Assembly (NCBI RefSeq): GCF_000470655.1
Contig: NC_021921.1
Span: forward strand, 992,001-1,056,000
Length of the DNA: 64,000 nucleotides
Source: Halorhabdus tiamatea SARL4B
GTDB lineage: Archaea > Halobacteriota > Halobacteria > Halobacteriales > Haloarculaceae
Direction: 5' to 3'
In this document: positions 25,255-34,066 of the stretch, piece by piece
How positions within the stretch are numbered: the first letter of the stretch is position 1
Layout of the letters: each line of letters starts with the position of its first letter
Translations under genes and position numbers: made by a program
The notes under the pieces: model-generated
What the model saw: only the letters and a program-made list of their open reading frames with translations
Databases searched by the model: none
What the model was told of the DNA's origin: nothing

Positions 25255-27276
25255 CTACGCTTCTCGCACCCAGACAGCCATCTCGCCGGGGTCGCGGTTG
25301 TCCCAGGCGTAGTAGGGAACGGCGGTGATCGACACGTTCTCCGTCGCAGTTTCGACAGCGGGCCGGTAGAGTTCATCGTCCCAGCCGTCGAGTGACGGCA
25401 CCGTGGCCTCGCCGTCGAGGACTGTCACGCCCTCGAGCAACTCGTCGTGATGAGCCGCCTCGAATGTCGCGTCGGGATCGATCGCGTACTGGTGGAGCGG
25501 CCGGTCGTGATCGACCCCTTCCAGGCAATACACGAGCGGGCCACGCGTCAGTGCCACGCGGCCGGCGTCGGCCGCGACGGCGGGGTGGGCTTCGAGCACC
25601 TCGACGGACATCCCGAACTCGACCGTAATCCGGGCGTCCTCCCACTCCCGGTCGATCGAGACGTACGTCGGTGCGTCCGTGGCGTCGACAGCCGTGTCGA
25701 CCGCCTCGCCGTCGACCGTGATCGAGACATCCTCGGCCCAGTCGGGCACCCGCAGACGGAGGTCGAACGCGGTTGGCTCCGCGACGTCGATATCGAGCGT
25801 GACGGTCCCATCCCACGGCAGATCGGAGTTCTGGCTGATCGAAATGGCTGTGCCAGCGACCGAAAGCTCGCCCGTCCCGCCGACGTACTGATTGACGTAG
25901 ATCCCCGTGTCGTCGGTCGCGTAGAGATACCGTTCGAGCGACGCGAGCAGGCGCGCGAGGTTCGGCGGACAGCACGCACACTCGAACCAGCCCTCCCGGT
26001 GGCGATTACCGTCGCTCGCGAGCGGGTTATCGTAGAAGAACTCGGTCCCGTCGAGGTCGACGCCCGGCAGTACGGCGTTGTACAGCGTCCACTCGATCAG
26101 GTCAGTGTACTTCGCGTCGCCAGTCGCCTCGAAGAGGCGCTGGTTCCAGAAGACGCTCCCGATCGCCGCACACGTCTCGGCGTAGGCCGTGTCGTTCGGC
26201 AGGTGGTAATCCCGGGTGAAGCGCTCGCCGGGGTGCTGGGAGCCAATCCCGCCGGTGACGTACAGCCGCCGTTGGGTCATGTTCTCCCAGAGGGAATCGA
26301 GGTGGGCGAGCAGGTCGTCGTCGCCCGTCGCGGCGGCGACGTCGGTCGCGCCGGCGAAGTAGTACATCGCCCGGACGGCGTGGCCCTCGACGGCCTCCTG
26401 GTCGCGAAGCGGGGCGTGGGCCTGGTTGTAGCTCGCGTCGTAGGGCTCGACCTCGGCGTCCTCCCAGTCCTCCTCGGCCGAATCATCCTCATCGTCCCCA
26501 TCGGCCCCATCGACGTCCCCGCCGTCCTCGCCATCGGCGTCCGCCCCGATCTCACCGTCACCCTCCGCGCCGCCCTCGTCACCCTCCCATTCGTCGAGCG
26601 TGGCGATTTCCTCACGGTGGTCATTTTCCCACGCGAAGCGATCGGTGGTGCCGCGTACGTCGACGAAGTACGCTGCGAGGTCGCGATACCGCTCCTCGTC
26701 GGTCACGGCAGCGAGTTTCATCAGCGCGAGTTCGATCTCCTGGTGGCCCGGTGCGCCGTCGATCTGCTCGGGAAACATGCGATCGACGTGGTCGGCGAAG
26801 TCCGTCGCCACGTCCAGAAGGGACTCTTTCCCAGTCGCACGGTAGTGGGCGACCGCGGCCTCGATGAGGTGGCCGCCACAGTACAATTCGTGCATCGTGT
26901 TGAGGTTGCTCCAGCGTTTGTCGGGCACCTCCAGGGCGAAGTAGGTGTTGAGGTAGCCGTCCTCGGCCTGGGCGGCGGCGATCAGCTCGATCACCGCCTC
27001 GACGCGGACTTGCAGGTCTGGATCGTCCCGCGAGGCGAGGACGTAACTCGCGGCCTCGATCCACTTGTAGGCGTCCGAATCCTGGAACCACATACCGTTG
27101 TGGTCGCCCCGTTCCCCCGCGCTCGCCCGCCGGAAGTTCTCCAGGGTGCCCGCCTCTTCGAGTTGCTCGTACTGGTATTCGATCGTGACCTCGCGGTTGA
27201 TCTCGCGTCGCGGCCGAAAGAACTCGTCGTCGATCGTGACGGTCTCGATCGGTGGGGACTGCCGTCCGGTGTCCAT
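25255..27276 (-). CDS. GH127 beta-L-arabinofuranosidase
   Basis: 673 aa. The family pattern of HypBA1-like enzymes is present: NLNTMHELYCGGHLIEAAVA, AYAETCAAIGSVFW (Glu367, Cys369) and FECACCPPN (Cys435, Cys436), the Glu/Cys set that binds zinc with one Cys as nucleophile. A TIM-like alpha/alpha barrel is followed by beta domains. A striking insert of about 50 residues (230-278), almost all Asp, Glu, Gly and Ala, interrupts the barrel, probably as a haloadaptive loop. No signal peptide is present, so it acts in the cytoplasm on imported L-arabinooligosaccharides. It is convergent with araB, 6 nt apart. Confidence 0.9.
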   Translation of the reverse strand: MDTGRQSPPIETVTIDDEFFRPRREINREVTIEYQYEQLEEAGTLENFRRASAGERGDHNGMWFQDSDAYKWIEAASYVLASRDDPDLQVRVEAVIELIAAAQAEDGYLNTYFALEVPDKRWSNLNTMHELYCGGHLIEAAVAHYRATGKESLLDVATDFADHVDRMFPEQIDGAPGHQEIELALMKLAAVTDEERYRDLAAYFVDVRGTTDRFAWENDHREEIATLDEWEGDEGGAEGDGEIGADADGEDGGDVDGADGDDEDDSAEEDWEDAEVEPYDASYNQAHAPLRDQEAVEGHAVRAMYYFAGATDVAAATGDDDLLAHLDSLWENMTQRRLYVTGGIGSQHPGERFTRDYHLPNDTAYAETCAAIGSVFWNQRLFEATGDAKYTDLIEWTLYNAVLPGVDLDGTEFFYDNPLASDGNRHREGWFECACCPPNLARLLASLERYLYATDDTGIYVNQYVGGTGELSVAGTAISISQNSDLPWDGTVTLDIDVAEPTAFDLRLRVPDWAEDVSITVDGEAVDTAVDATDAPTYVSIDREWEDARITVEFGMSVEVLEAHPAVAADAGRVALTRGPLVYCLEGVDHDRPLHQYAIDPDATFEAAHHDELLEGVTVLDGEATVPSLDGWDDELYRPAVETATENVSITAVPYYAWDNRDPGEMAVWVREA

Positions 27277-27327
27277 ATCCCGGCCAGCACAGCAGACGAC
27301 AAAAGGACTTCCCCATGGGATCGGGTA

Positions 27328-27627
27328 GTGTTTCGTTTAGGAGAGATCGATTGCAACAGCCAGAAAGCCCCCGCGCTCTCAGCTGCCGCGACTCGCTGCG
27401 CTCCAGTGGGTGCTTGCGTCGTCGGGGGACGCTGAGAGCGCGGCCCCTTTCAGTCCCGCCCATGCCGGCTGACCAACCGGTCTCGGGTGGGACTGAAAGG
27501 GGCGAGTGGCTCCGGGACGACGGCCGAAGTAAGCACCGCAACGCAGTGAGGAGCGCAACGAGGCCCTCTATCGGAGCCACTCGGGGCTTTCTGGCTGTTC
27601 CCAACCGCGACTCGCGTAACTAAACAC
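27328..27627. repeat. Long structured repeat, copy 2
   Basis: A 300-bp relative of 1867-2191 with ends GTGTTTCGTTT and TAACTAAACAC. The inner inverted repeat is 27355-27371 with 27583-27599. The first arm (27371-27383 with 27431-27443) is 13 bp perfect, yet differs completely from copy 1, so both sides changed together. The middle arm (CCCTTTCAGTCCCGCCC with GGGTGGGACTGAAAGGG) and the third arm (27504-27514 with 27572-27582) are conserved. It lies between GH127 and GH51, both read to the left. No clear target duplication is seen. Confidence 0.8.
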
Positions 27628-27668
27628 CAATTGAGATCGACGCTCCCGGCCGTCCCGAAAGCGTGTGG

Positions 27669-29180
27669 TCAGGCCTCGACGGTCAGCGCCACGACCGAAC
27701 TCGCCGGGACCGAGACTTCGAAGATCCCGTCGCCGTTTTCGTCGACGTCGATCTCCCCGGGTGTGAACGCGTCGGCGTTGTCCTTTCGTGAATATTCATC
27801 GACCTCGGTGTCGGCGAACAGCACCGCGCTGTCGGCGACCGACGCGCTTGCCTCGTCAAGCGAGACAGTGACGTCCTCGCTGTCGAGGGCGCGGTTCGAC
27901 AGGGTCACGTAGACCTCGTCGCCGTGGGCGGAGGCCGAGGCACTCACCAGCGGCACGTCGTAGGGTTCGTCCTCAACCTCGTGCGCGTCGGTGTCGACGA
28001 CCGTGTCGAGGGCCGTCCCGCCGGCGTGGTTCTCGTAGAGATCGAACACCTGATAGGTCGGGGTCGCCCAGGCGTCCTCTTCGTCGGTCTGGACGAGACA
28101 CTGCAGAACGTTGACCGTCTGGGCGATGTTCGCCATCGCGACGACGTCGGCCCGCTCGTGGAGGTCGTCGAAGACGCCGGCGGCGGAGATGGCGTCACGG
28201 ACCGTGTTTTCCTGTTCGAGGCCGTTCGTGTTGGTCGCCTCGGGGTGCCAGACGCCCCACTCGTCGACGACGATACTGATGTCGGATTCGGGGGCGTAGA
28301 CCGACAGCGCGTCGACCGCGTTGTCGACATCGCCACCGACTTTGCGAGATCGCGCGAGCAACCGGAAGTACTCCTCGTCGTCGAAGTCCGTGTCGCTGCC
28401 CGCCTCGTAGTAACGGTGGACGGACATGTGCTCCATCAGGTCGTAGGGGCCTTCGGTGAAACTCGCACACTCAGAGAGCGCGTCGAGGAACTTGCGGTTC
28501 CAGTCGTCGTGGATGTGCCCGACGGAGACGAGTTCGACGTCTTGCTCGCTCAGGAGGCCGTCGACGCTGCGGAGGTAGGTCGCGAAGCGCCGGAACTCCT
28601 CGGCGTATTGTTCCGGACTCAGCCGGCCGCCACACCCCCAGTTCTCGTTGCCGACGCCCCAGAATTTCACGTCGTGGGGCTCCTCGCTGCCGTTTTCCGC
28701 CCGGCGGTTCGCGAGTTCCGTGTCCCCGTCGTAGTTGCAGTACTCCAGCCAGTCGGCCGCCTCGCCGGGCGACCCGCTGCCGAGGTTGGCCGCGAGGTAC
28801 GGTTCGGCGTCGAGCAGATCACAGACCCGCATGAACTCCTCCGTGCCGAACTCGTTGGGCTCTTCGGGGATGTCCGCGCGTCCCTGCGTCCAGAACGCGT
28901 TGCGTCGGGTCGGCCGCTCCTCGCGCGGGCCGATCCCGTCCTCCCAGTGGTAGTCGTCGGCGAAACAGCCACCGGGCCACCGCAGGACGGGCATTTCGAG
29001 GTTCGCAAGAAGGTCGATCGTGTCCATCCGAATCCCGTCGTCGGTCGGCACGCGGTCGTCCTCACCGACCCACAGTCCGCCGTAAATGCACCGCCCGAGG
29101 TGCTCGGCGAAGTGGCCATAGAGGTTCGGGTCGATCTCGGCGATCGGTTCGTGCTGTTGAACGTGAATCTCAGAGCCCAT
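27669..29180 (-). CDS. GH51 alpha-L-arabinofuranosidase
   Basis: 503 aa starting MGSEIHVQQHEPIAEIDPNL. GH51 features: YGHFAEHLGRCIYGG near the N-terminus, WPGGCFADDYHWEDGIGP, acid/base Glu179 in GVGNENWG, and nucleophile Glu307 in VVDEWGVW. A C-terminal beta-sandwich follows. It releases L-arabinose from alpha-arabinosyl chains of arabinan or arabinoxylan. It has no signal peptide and so acts on imported oligosaccharides. Structured repeat copy 2 lies 42 nt downstream. Confidence 0.93.
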   Translation of the reverse strand: MGSEIHVQQHEPIAEIDPNLYGHFAEHLGRCIYGGLWVGEDDRVPTDDGIRMDTIDLLANLEMPVLRWPGGCFADDYHWEDGIGPREERPTRRNAFWTQGRADIPEEPNEFGTEEFMRVCDLLDAEPYLAANLGSGSPGEAADWLEYCNYDGDTELANRRAENGSEEPHDVKFWGVGNENWGCGGRLSPEQYAEEFRRFATYLRSVDGLLSEQDVELVSVGHIHDDWNRKFLDALSECASFTEGPYDLMEHMSVHRYYEAGSDTDFDDEEYFRLLARSRKVGGDVDNAVDALSVYAPESDISIVVDEWGVWHPEATNTNGLEQENTVRDAISAAGVFDDLHERADVVAMANIAQTVNVLQCLVQTDEEDAWATPTYQVFDLYENHAGGTALDTVVDTDAHEVEDEPYDVPLVSASASAHGDEVYVTLSNRALDSEDVTVSLDEASASVADSAVLFADTEVDEYSRKDNADAFTPGEIDVDENGDGIFEVSVPASSVVALTVEA

Positions 29181-29202
29181 ACGCAAGTGAGCGCCCAATT
29201 CG

Positions 29203-29212
29203 TATTTATAAA
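29203..29212 (-). promoter_or_regulatory. TATA box for the GH51 gene
   Basis: On the minus strand TATAAATACG is preceded by TT and centred about 28 nt upstream of the start codon at 29180. This is consistent with a leaderless transcript. Confidence 0.55.
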
Positions 29213-29292
29213 TTGTGTTCGAAAGAAACCAGCCGGCCGGCGGATTCGGGGGCGGTGTGACCTGGAACTCGACGGCCTGTCACGGGCAGGCC

Positions 29293-31017
29293 TCAGAGTC
29301 TCGCGACGAACCCGCCGTGCTCGGCGACGGGGACCGACAGCGTCCCACCCGGAGAGACCTCACGCTCGAACGCTTCAAGGCCCGCGCCGTCCGCGGCATC
29401 GGTCGTGACGGTCGCCGTCGTCGAGCCGTCGAGGAAGTCGAGTTCGGGCAGGGACACCTCGACCGTCCGGGCGGGCCCGGCCGTGATCGACCCGACGAAC
29501 CACGCCTCGCCGCGACGGCGCGCGATCGTCGCTTCGCTTCCGGGGTGACCACCCAGGAAAACGGTCTCGTCCCACGCGGCCGGGACGTCCGCGAGCACGT
29601 CCTCGGCGAGCGGGCGGTCGGCGTAGGTCTCGATGCTGTCGGCGAGGTGCTGGAGCCCCGACTCGTAGACGACCGACAGCGCGAGTTCGTGGCCCGCGGA
29701 GGTAAGTCGCCGGTCGGCCGAGAACGTCACCGGGGTGTAGTCCATCGGCCCCACGACGTTGCGGGTGAACGGCAGGATCGTGTTGTGCTCGGGCGTGTTC
29801 GTGTCCCACTTGTAGTACTCAGCACCGCGGACGCCCTCGTAGGTCAGAATGTTGGGATAGCGCCGACGGAGGCCCGTCGGGACGGCCGATCCGTGGAAGT
29901 TGACGGTGAGTTCGTACTCGGCGGCATCGGCGGCCAGATCAGTGTAGAACTGCATCCGCCCCTGGTCGTCGCTGTCCATGAAGTCGACCTTGATCCCGGC
30001 GACCCCCCACTCGCTCCACCGGGACAGTCGCTGTTCACGCTTGCTTTCGGTGTTCAGATCGATGAAATTCGCCCAGACTTCGATCCCGACGCCCCGTTCG
30101 TCGGCGTAGTCGACCAGATCCGGCAGCCACGCGTCGTCCCAGCCCGCGTCGACGAGGGCGTACTCCCAGCCGCGATCGGCGGCGTAGTCGACGTAGTCTT
30201 TCAGCGTCTCGAAATCGCGGACTTGCGACCCGCTGGACCACCACGACCACGCGACGCGGCCGGGCTCGACCCACTCGGGATCGAACGCCGGCCCCTCGAT
30301 GAGGTCGGTCGGCAGCGTCGACTCGACGACGGTCGCCAGGTCGCCGACGATGGCGACCCGCCACGGCGAGGTGACCGTGTCGTGGCCCCAGACGTGGGAG
30401 GTCGGACTCGCTTCGGGGAACGCGATGTCGACGCCGACCGGGTGGTCGTCGGCAGGGGTGAGTCGCCCGGCCATCCAGGTGCCGTCGACGCCGGCCTCAG
30501 CGATGAGTGCCCAGGAATCCTCGACGCGGAACAGGCCGGGAAGGTTGTACTCGCCCTCGAGGGCGGTCACGGGCGACTGGCAGCTGTGACCCTCGTGGTT
30601 GGCCTGGTACTCCGAGACCCAGGCGACGGCCCCCGCCGGGAACCGGAAGCCGGACTCGTCGCCGGGCAGGAGATACTGGTCGTGGTCGCCCTCGATGTGA
30701 TACCGGTAGGCGACGCCGTCGGTCGCGACCCGGACCTGGAAGTCGACGGTTCCGCCGTCGCCCGCGAAGGTCAGCGTCGTCTCGGTCGCCAGATGGTGCG
30801 GGCTCGATTCCTTCCCGTGGGAGAGTTCGTAGGTCTCGTCGATCTCGGCTTGGGACTGCTCGCGCAGAGCGAAGTCGTCCGGGAACTGGCCGTAGGGCGT
30901 TCGAATGCCATAGGGCGATGGATCGAGTACGCGAGTGTCGTCGTGTTCGAGCGAGATCGTCCCGTCAGGATCGATTTCGGCGGTGAGTTCGCCGGTCGGA
31001 TCGGTGATCGTGACCAT
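29293..31017 (-). CDS. GH97 glycoside hydrolase (retaining type)
   Basis: 574 aa starting MVTITDPTGELTAEIDPDG. GH97 landmarks: RVAWSWWSSGSQVRDFETLK, YALVDAGWDD, WGVAGIKVDFMDSDDQ, NFHGSAVPTGLRRRYPN, EGVRGAEYYKW. An Asp in GIKVDFMD at the barrel strand fits the retaining branch (alpha-galactosidase or beta-L-arabinopyranosidase) rather than the inverting SusB alpha-glucosidases. The divergent araA gene makes beta-L-arabinopyranose a reasonable substrate, but this is inference. No signal peptide is present. Confidence 0.88.
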   Translation of the reverse strand: MVTITDPTGELTAEIDPDGTISLEHDDTRVLDPSPYGIRTPYGQFPDDFALREQSQAEIDETYELSHGKESSPHHLATETTLTFAGDGGTVDFQVRVATDGVAYRYHIEGDHDQYLLPGDESGFRFPAGAVAWVSEYQANHEGHSCQSPVTALEGEYNLPGLFRVEDSWALIAEAGVDGTWMAGRLTPADDHPVGVDIAFPEASPTSHVWGHDTVTSPWRVAIVGDLATVVESTLPTDLIEGPAFDPEWVEPGRVAWSWWSSGSQVRDFETLKDYVDYAADRGWEYALVDAGWDDAWLPDLVDYADERGVGIEVWANFIDLNTESKREQRLSRWSEWGVAGIKVDFMDSDDQGRMQFYTDLAADAAEYELTVNFHGSAVPTGLRRRYPNILTYEGVRGAEYYKWDTNTPEHNTILPFTRNVVGPMDYTPVTFSADRRLTSAGHELALSVVYESGLQHLADSIETYADRPLAEDVLADVPAAWDETVFLGGHPGSEATIARRRGEAWFVGSITAGPARTVEVSLPELDFLDGSTTATVTTDAADGAGLEAFEREVSPGGTLSVPVAEHGGFVARL

Positions 31018-31154
31018 GCCCGCGGGGTTCACTCGACGGGATAATGAATCAGGGGGTGACGCCGGCGGACGAAGGGTGGGCAAGGCGGCACGGCCGCTTG
31101 CGTCCGCTCCCATCGATCGTTTTTTACTCGCGGTCGCCCGATCTATGACTATCT
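31018..31154. promoter_or_regulatory. Divergent promoter region between GH97 and araA
   Basis: 137 bp separate two start codons facing apart. A T-rich TTTTTTA at about 31119-31125 may be the araA TATA element, about 33 nt upstream of its start. Shared control of both genes is likely. No clear operator palindrome was found. Confidence 0.4.
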
Positions 31155-32642
31155 ATGTCAGCCATCCCGCACGGCACGGACTTCGATGACCTGGAAGTGT
31201 GGTTCCTCACAGGCAGCCAGCACCTCTACGGCGAGGAAACGCTCGATCTCGTCGCGGAAGACGCCCGCGAGATCGCCACCGCACTCGACGACGTCCCGGA
31301 GATCCCGGTCAGCGTCGAATGCAAGTCTGTCCTGACGACGGCCGACGCCATCGAATCGGTCGTCAGAGAAGCCAACGCCAGCGAGAGCTGCATCGGTCTC
31401 GTCACCTGGATGCACACCTTCTCGCCGGCGAAGATGTGGATCCGCGGCCTGCAAGCGCTGGACGTCCCCCTCCTCCACCTCCACACCCAGTTCAACCGCG
31501 AGTTGCCCTACGACGAGATCGACATGGACTTTATGAACGCGAATCAGTCTGCCCACGGCGGCCGCGAGTTCGGCCACATCGTCTCGCGACTCGACATCGA
31601 CCGCAAGGTCGTCGTCGGCCACTGGGAGGACGACGACGTCCGCGAACAACTCGACACCTGGGCGCGCGCCGCCGCCGCCCGCCACGAACTCCGGGGCGCG
31701 AAGATCGCCCGCTTCGGCGACAACATGCGCGACGTCGCCGTCACCGAGGGCGACAAAGTGTCCGCCCAGATGGCCTTCGGCGCGAGCGTCGACGGCTACG
31801 GCCTGGGCGACCTCGTCGAATTCGTCGAGGATGTCTCCGAGAGCCAGATCGACGATCTCCTCGGGGAGTACGAAGAAGAATACGAACTCGCAGCCGAACT
31901 CCAGGCCGACGGCGACCGACGCGACTCGCTCAGAGAGGCCGCCCGGATCGAACTCGGAATCAGGGGCTTCCTCGAAGACGGCGAGTTCGTCGGCTTCACC
32001 ACCACCTTCGAGAACCTGACCGGCCTGTCCCAGCTCCCCGGTCTGGCGGTCCAGCGGCTGATGGCCGACGGCTACGGCTTCGGCCCGGAGGGCGACTGGA
32101 AGTCGGCGCTGTTGACCCGGGCGATGAAAGTCATGGGCCAGGGCCTCGAGGGTGGCACGTCGTTGATGGAACACTACACCTACGACCTCACCGTCGGCGA
32201 CGAGAAGGTCCTCGGCTCACACATGCTTGAGATCTGTGAGTCCATCGCGGGCGAACAGCCCCGCCTCGAGATCCACCCCCTCGACATCGGCGGGAAAGCC
32301 GACCCCGTGCGGGCGGTCTTCGATGCGGATACTGGCCCGGCGATCAACGCCTCGCTCGTCGACATGGGCGATCGCTTCCGACTCATCACCAACGACGTCG
32401 AGTCGGTCGGGCCGGACGAACCGCTGCCCGAACTCCCCGTCGCCCGCGCCGTCTGGAAGCCTGAACCGGACTTCGAGACCGCCATCGAGGCGTGGATCAA
32501 AGCCGGCGGCGCGCATCATACCGGCTACAGCCAGGCCGTGACGAACGAGCACCTCGAAGACTTCGCGTCGATGACCGATATCGAGCACCTCCACGTCGGC
32601 GCGGACACCGATATCGTCGAGGTCGAGACGAAACTCTCGTAG
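31155..32642 (+). CDS. araA: L-arabinose isomerase
   Basis: 495 aa, the full AraA length. Diagnostic segments: [83 protein letters not shown], and [10 protein letters not shown] before [11 protein letters not shown]. The enzyme converts L-arabinose to L-ribulose using Mn. This is the bacterial-type route; the characterised Haloferax route is oxidative. AraB and AraD candidates at 23057-25248 complete the path. Confidence 0.95.
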   Translation: MSAIPHGTDFDDLEVWFLTGSQHLYGEETLDLVAEDAREIATALDDVPEIPVSVECKSVLTTADAIESVVREANASESCIGLVTWMHTFSPAKMWIRGLQALDVPLLHLHTQFNRELPYDEIDMDFMNANQSAHGGREFGHIVSRLDIDRKVVVGHWEDDDVREQLDTWARAAAARHELRGAKIARFGDNMRDVAVTEGDKVSAQMAFGASVDGYGLGDLVEFVEDVSESQIDDLLGEYEEEYELAAELQADGDRRDSLREAARIELGIRGFLEDGEFVGFTTTFENLTGLSQLPGLAVQRLMADGYGFGPEGDWKSALLTRAMKVMGQGLEGGTSLMEHYTYDLTVGDEKVLGSHMLEICESIAGEQPRLEIHPLDIGGKADPVRAVFDADTGPAINASLVDMGDRFRLITNDVESVGPDEPLPELPVARAVWKPEPDFETAIEAWIKAGGAHHTGYSQAVTNEHLEDFASMTDIEHLHVGADTDIVEVETKLS

Positions 32643-33448
32643 ACGGAGACACAACCGGCCACCGACATGACCGCGGACGATTCGGGACTGACCCGTCCGA
32701 CAGAGCCTCAATTCCAGCAGTCGCTGACAGAGGACGAAAACTGAATTAATAGAAAACAGATACGAGTGCCAAATCATAAGATGTCAGATGAAAGTTCGAA
32801 CCCGCGTCAGCAAACGTCGCAGAGATCAACCCCAGCACTCGACCAGTTTCAGTGAAGCCCTAGAATTAAGAAGCGTACAGGAGCGTTCGCGGCAACTACC
32901 GATGCCGTGAATGCCGGTATGCAGGACCGGCCTCGATGCTCGCGAATGCGAAGAAATCGGGCTCGAGATTCCTCATGTGCAGTTATTTGAGTCGAGAAGT
33001 CGTCGGTGACCGATCGACGATATCACGTTGTGCGGACTCTCGTGGATGCTCGATTACTATCGACTTCTGAAAGAGACGGTCACCACAACGTAAAGATCTG
33101 CTCCAAAATTATTCAGCAAAGACGTGCGAATCGTGCACCCATATCGGTACATCCCTGGATGGTACTTGAAACAATATATCAAATTTAGTAGATTCATAGA
33201 TTTCCGAGTGGTAGTGGGACTGAACTCGATGGCTTCCAACCCTTCGGCCTCGTCGATGTAGCCATCAGCGATCCATTGGCCGTCGATCGAACCAAAATCA
33301 CGCTATGTAATCGGTCAGCACCCCATACTTGATCTCACTCGGAAGAATCTCGATGATGAATGTGCCATCCTCCACCCTAATTTCGCAATGAACAACGAAC
33401 ACAGAGAGCTGAGATTGCGACCATAACTGGGTTTGATACTGGATACAA
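32643..33448. other. About 800 bases without an intact gene; relics only
   Basis: No frame has convincing haloarchaeal composition across its length. A minus frame around 33210-33310 reads GSIDGQWIADGYIDEAEGLE, and a second nearby frame reads VHCEIRVEDGTFIIEILPSE. Both look like broken protein pieces. A similar IDGQWIAD piece occurs near 54200. A plus frame near 32912-33008 (LDARECEEIGLEIPHVQLFE) is also relic-like. GC is lower than in the arabinose block, consistent with decayed inserted DNA. Confidence 0.4.
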
Positions 33449-33952
33449 CATTCGTCTTTAGCTAAGACTCACACCTCGGTTGTATAGCGGTAGCGAATGT
33501 CTCTTGGAGTATCGGTCGTTGCTGGTGGATTTTCTGAGTGTCCTCGATCAACCGCTCCAGCAACGGCGGTGTAGAGTAGCCGAGGTACTCACCGAGTTCG
33601 TGGAGGATGAGCTGGGCGTGCGACCGGAAGGTCGCCGCCCAGCGTTCCGGCGGAAACACGATCTCATCGTCGGCCTGCTCGGTGACCAGATCCAACAGCT
33701 CACGACTCACCAGTAGCGACAGCAACGCCGCGTACAGCAGAATTCTCACGACATCCGGGTCGCTTGTGTCAAACTCGTCCAACTCGTACTGTAACTTGAG
33801 TTCACGGAACAGCGTCTCTACTTCCCATCGACACCGATACAGCGTTGCTAAGTCTAACGGTAGGAACTCTTCTCTCGGTAGATTCGTGATATAGAGGTGG
33901 TAGTCGTCGGCGTCCTCATCGCGGACGCCGACGACGCGGAGCCGCTTCGTAT
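33449..33952 (-). pseudogene. IS4-family (ISH8-like) transposase, C-terminal fragment
   Basis: About 165 codons matching the catalytic end of ISH8-type transposases. RVVGVRDEDADDYHLYITNL is followed by the Y-(2)-R-(3)-E-(6)-K signature in LYRCRWEVETLFRELK. The element end CATTCGTCTTTAG begins at 33449. The upstream half, including the first two catalytic Asp residues, is missing, and the break lies exactly at the MITE (33953). A second piece of the same element end lies at 35398-35612. Confidence 0.88.
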
Positions 33953-34066
33953 CTATAGTAATCTCCAGAAGTGTTTGCTCATATCTTTCTGCGCAATCCC
34001 GAAAACCAATGGACAGCACCGAGTTCCATCAGTTGAAGTGACAAACACTTCCAGATTCTACTATAG
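33953..34066. mobile_element. MITE-like 114-bp element
   Basis: The ends CTATAGTA and TACTATAG are inverted, and the homology continues inward through about 26 bp (left AATCTCCAGAAGTGTTTG, right CAAACACTTCCAGATTCTA). The inside is about 60 bp and non-coding. It lies between a truncated IS4 transposase and the PfkB gene, whose TAG stop is inside the right inverted repeat. A non-autonomous derivative of an IS with these ends is the simplest explanation. Confidence 0.7.

Noticed and set aside
25447-27435. 662-codon plus frame opposite the GH127 gene
   Set aside because: It is a high-GC shadow of the GH127 gene and runs into the structured repeat.
27900-29400. 494-codon plus frame opposite the GH51 gene
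   Set aside because: Shadow frame; catalytic motifs are on the minus strand.
29215-31044. 609-codon plus frame opposite GH97
   Set aside because: Shadow of the GH97 coding strand; the GH97 frame has clear family motifs.
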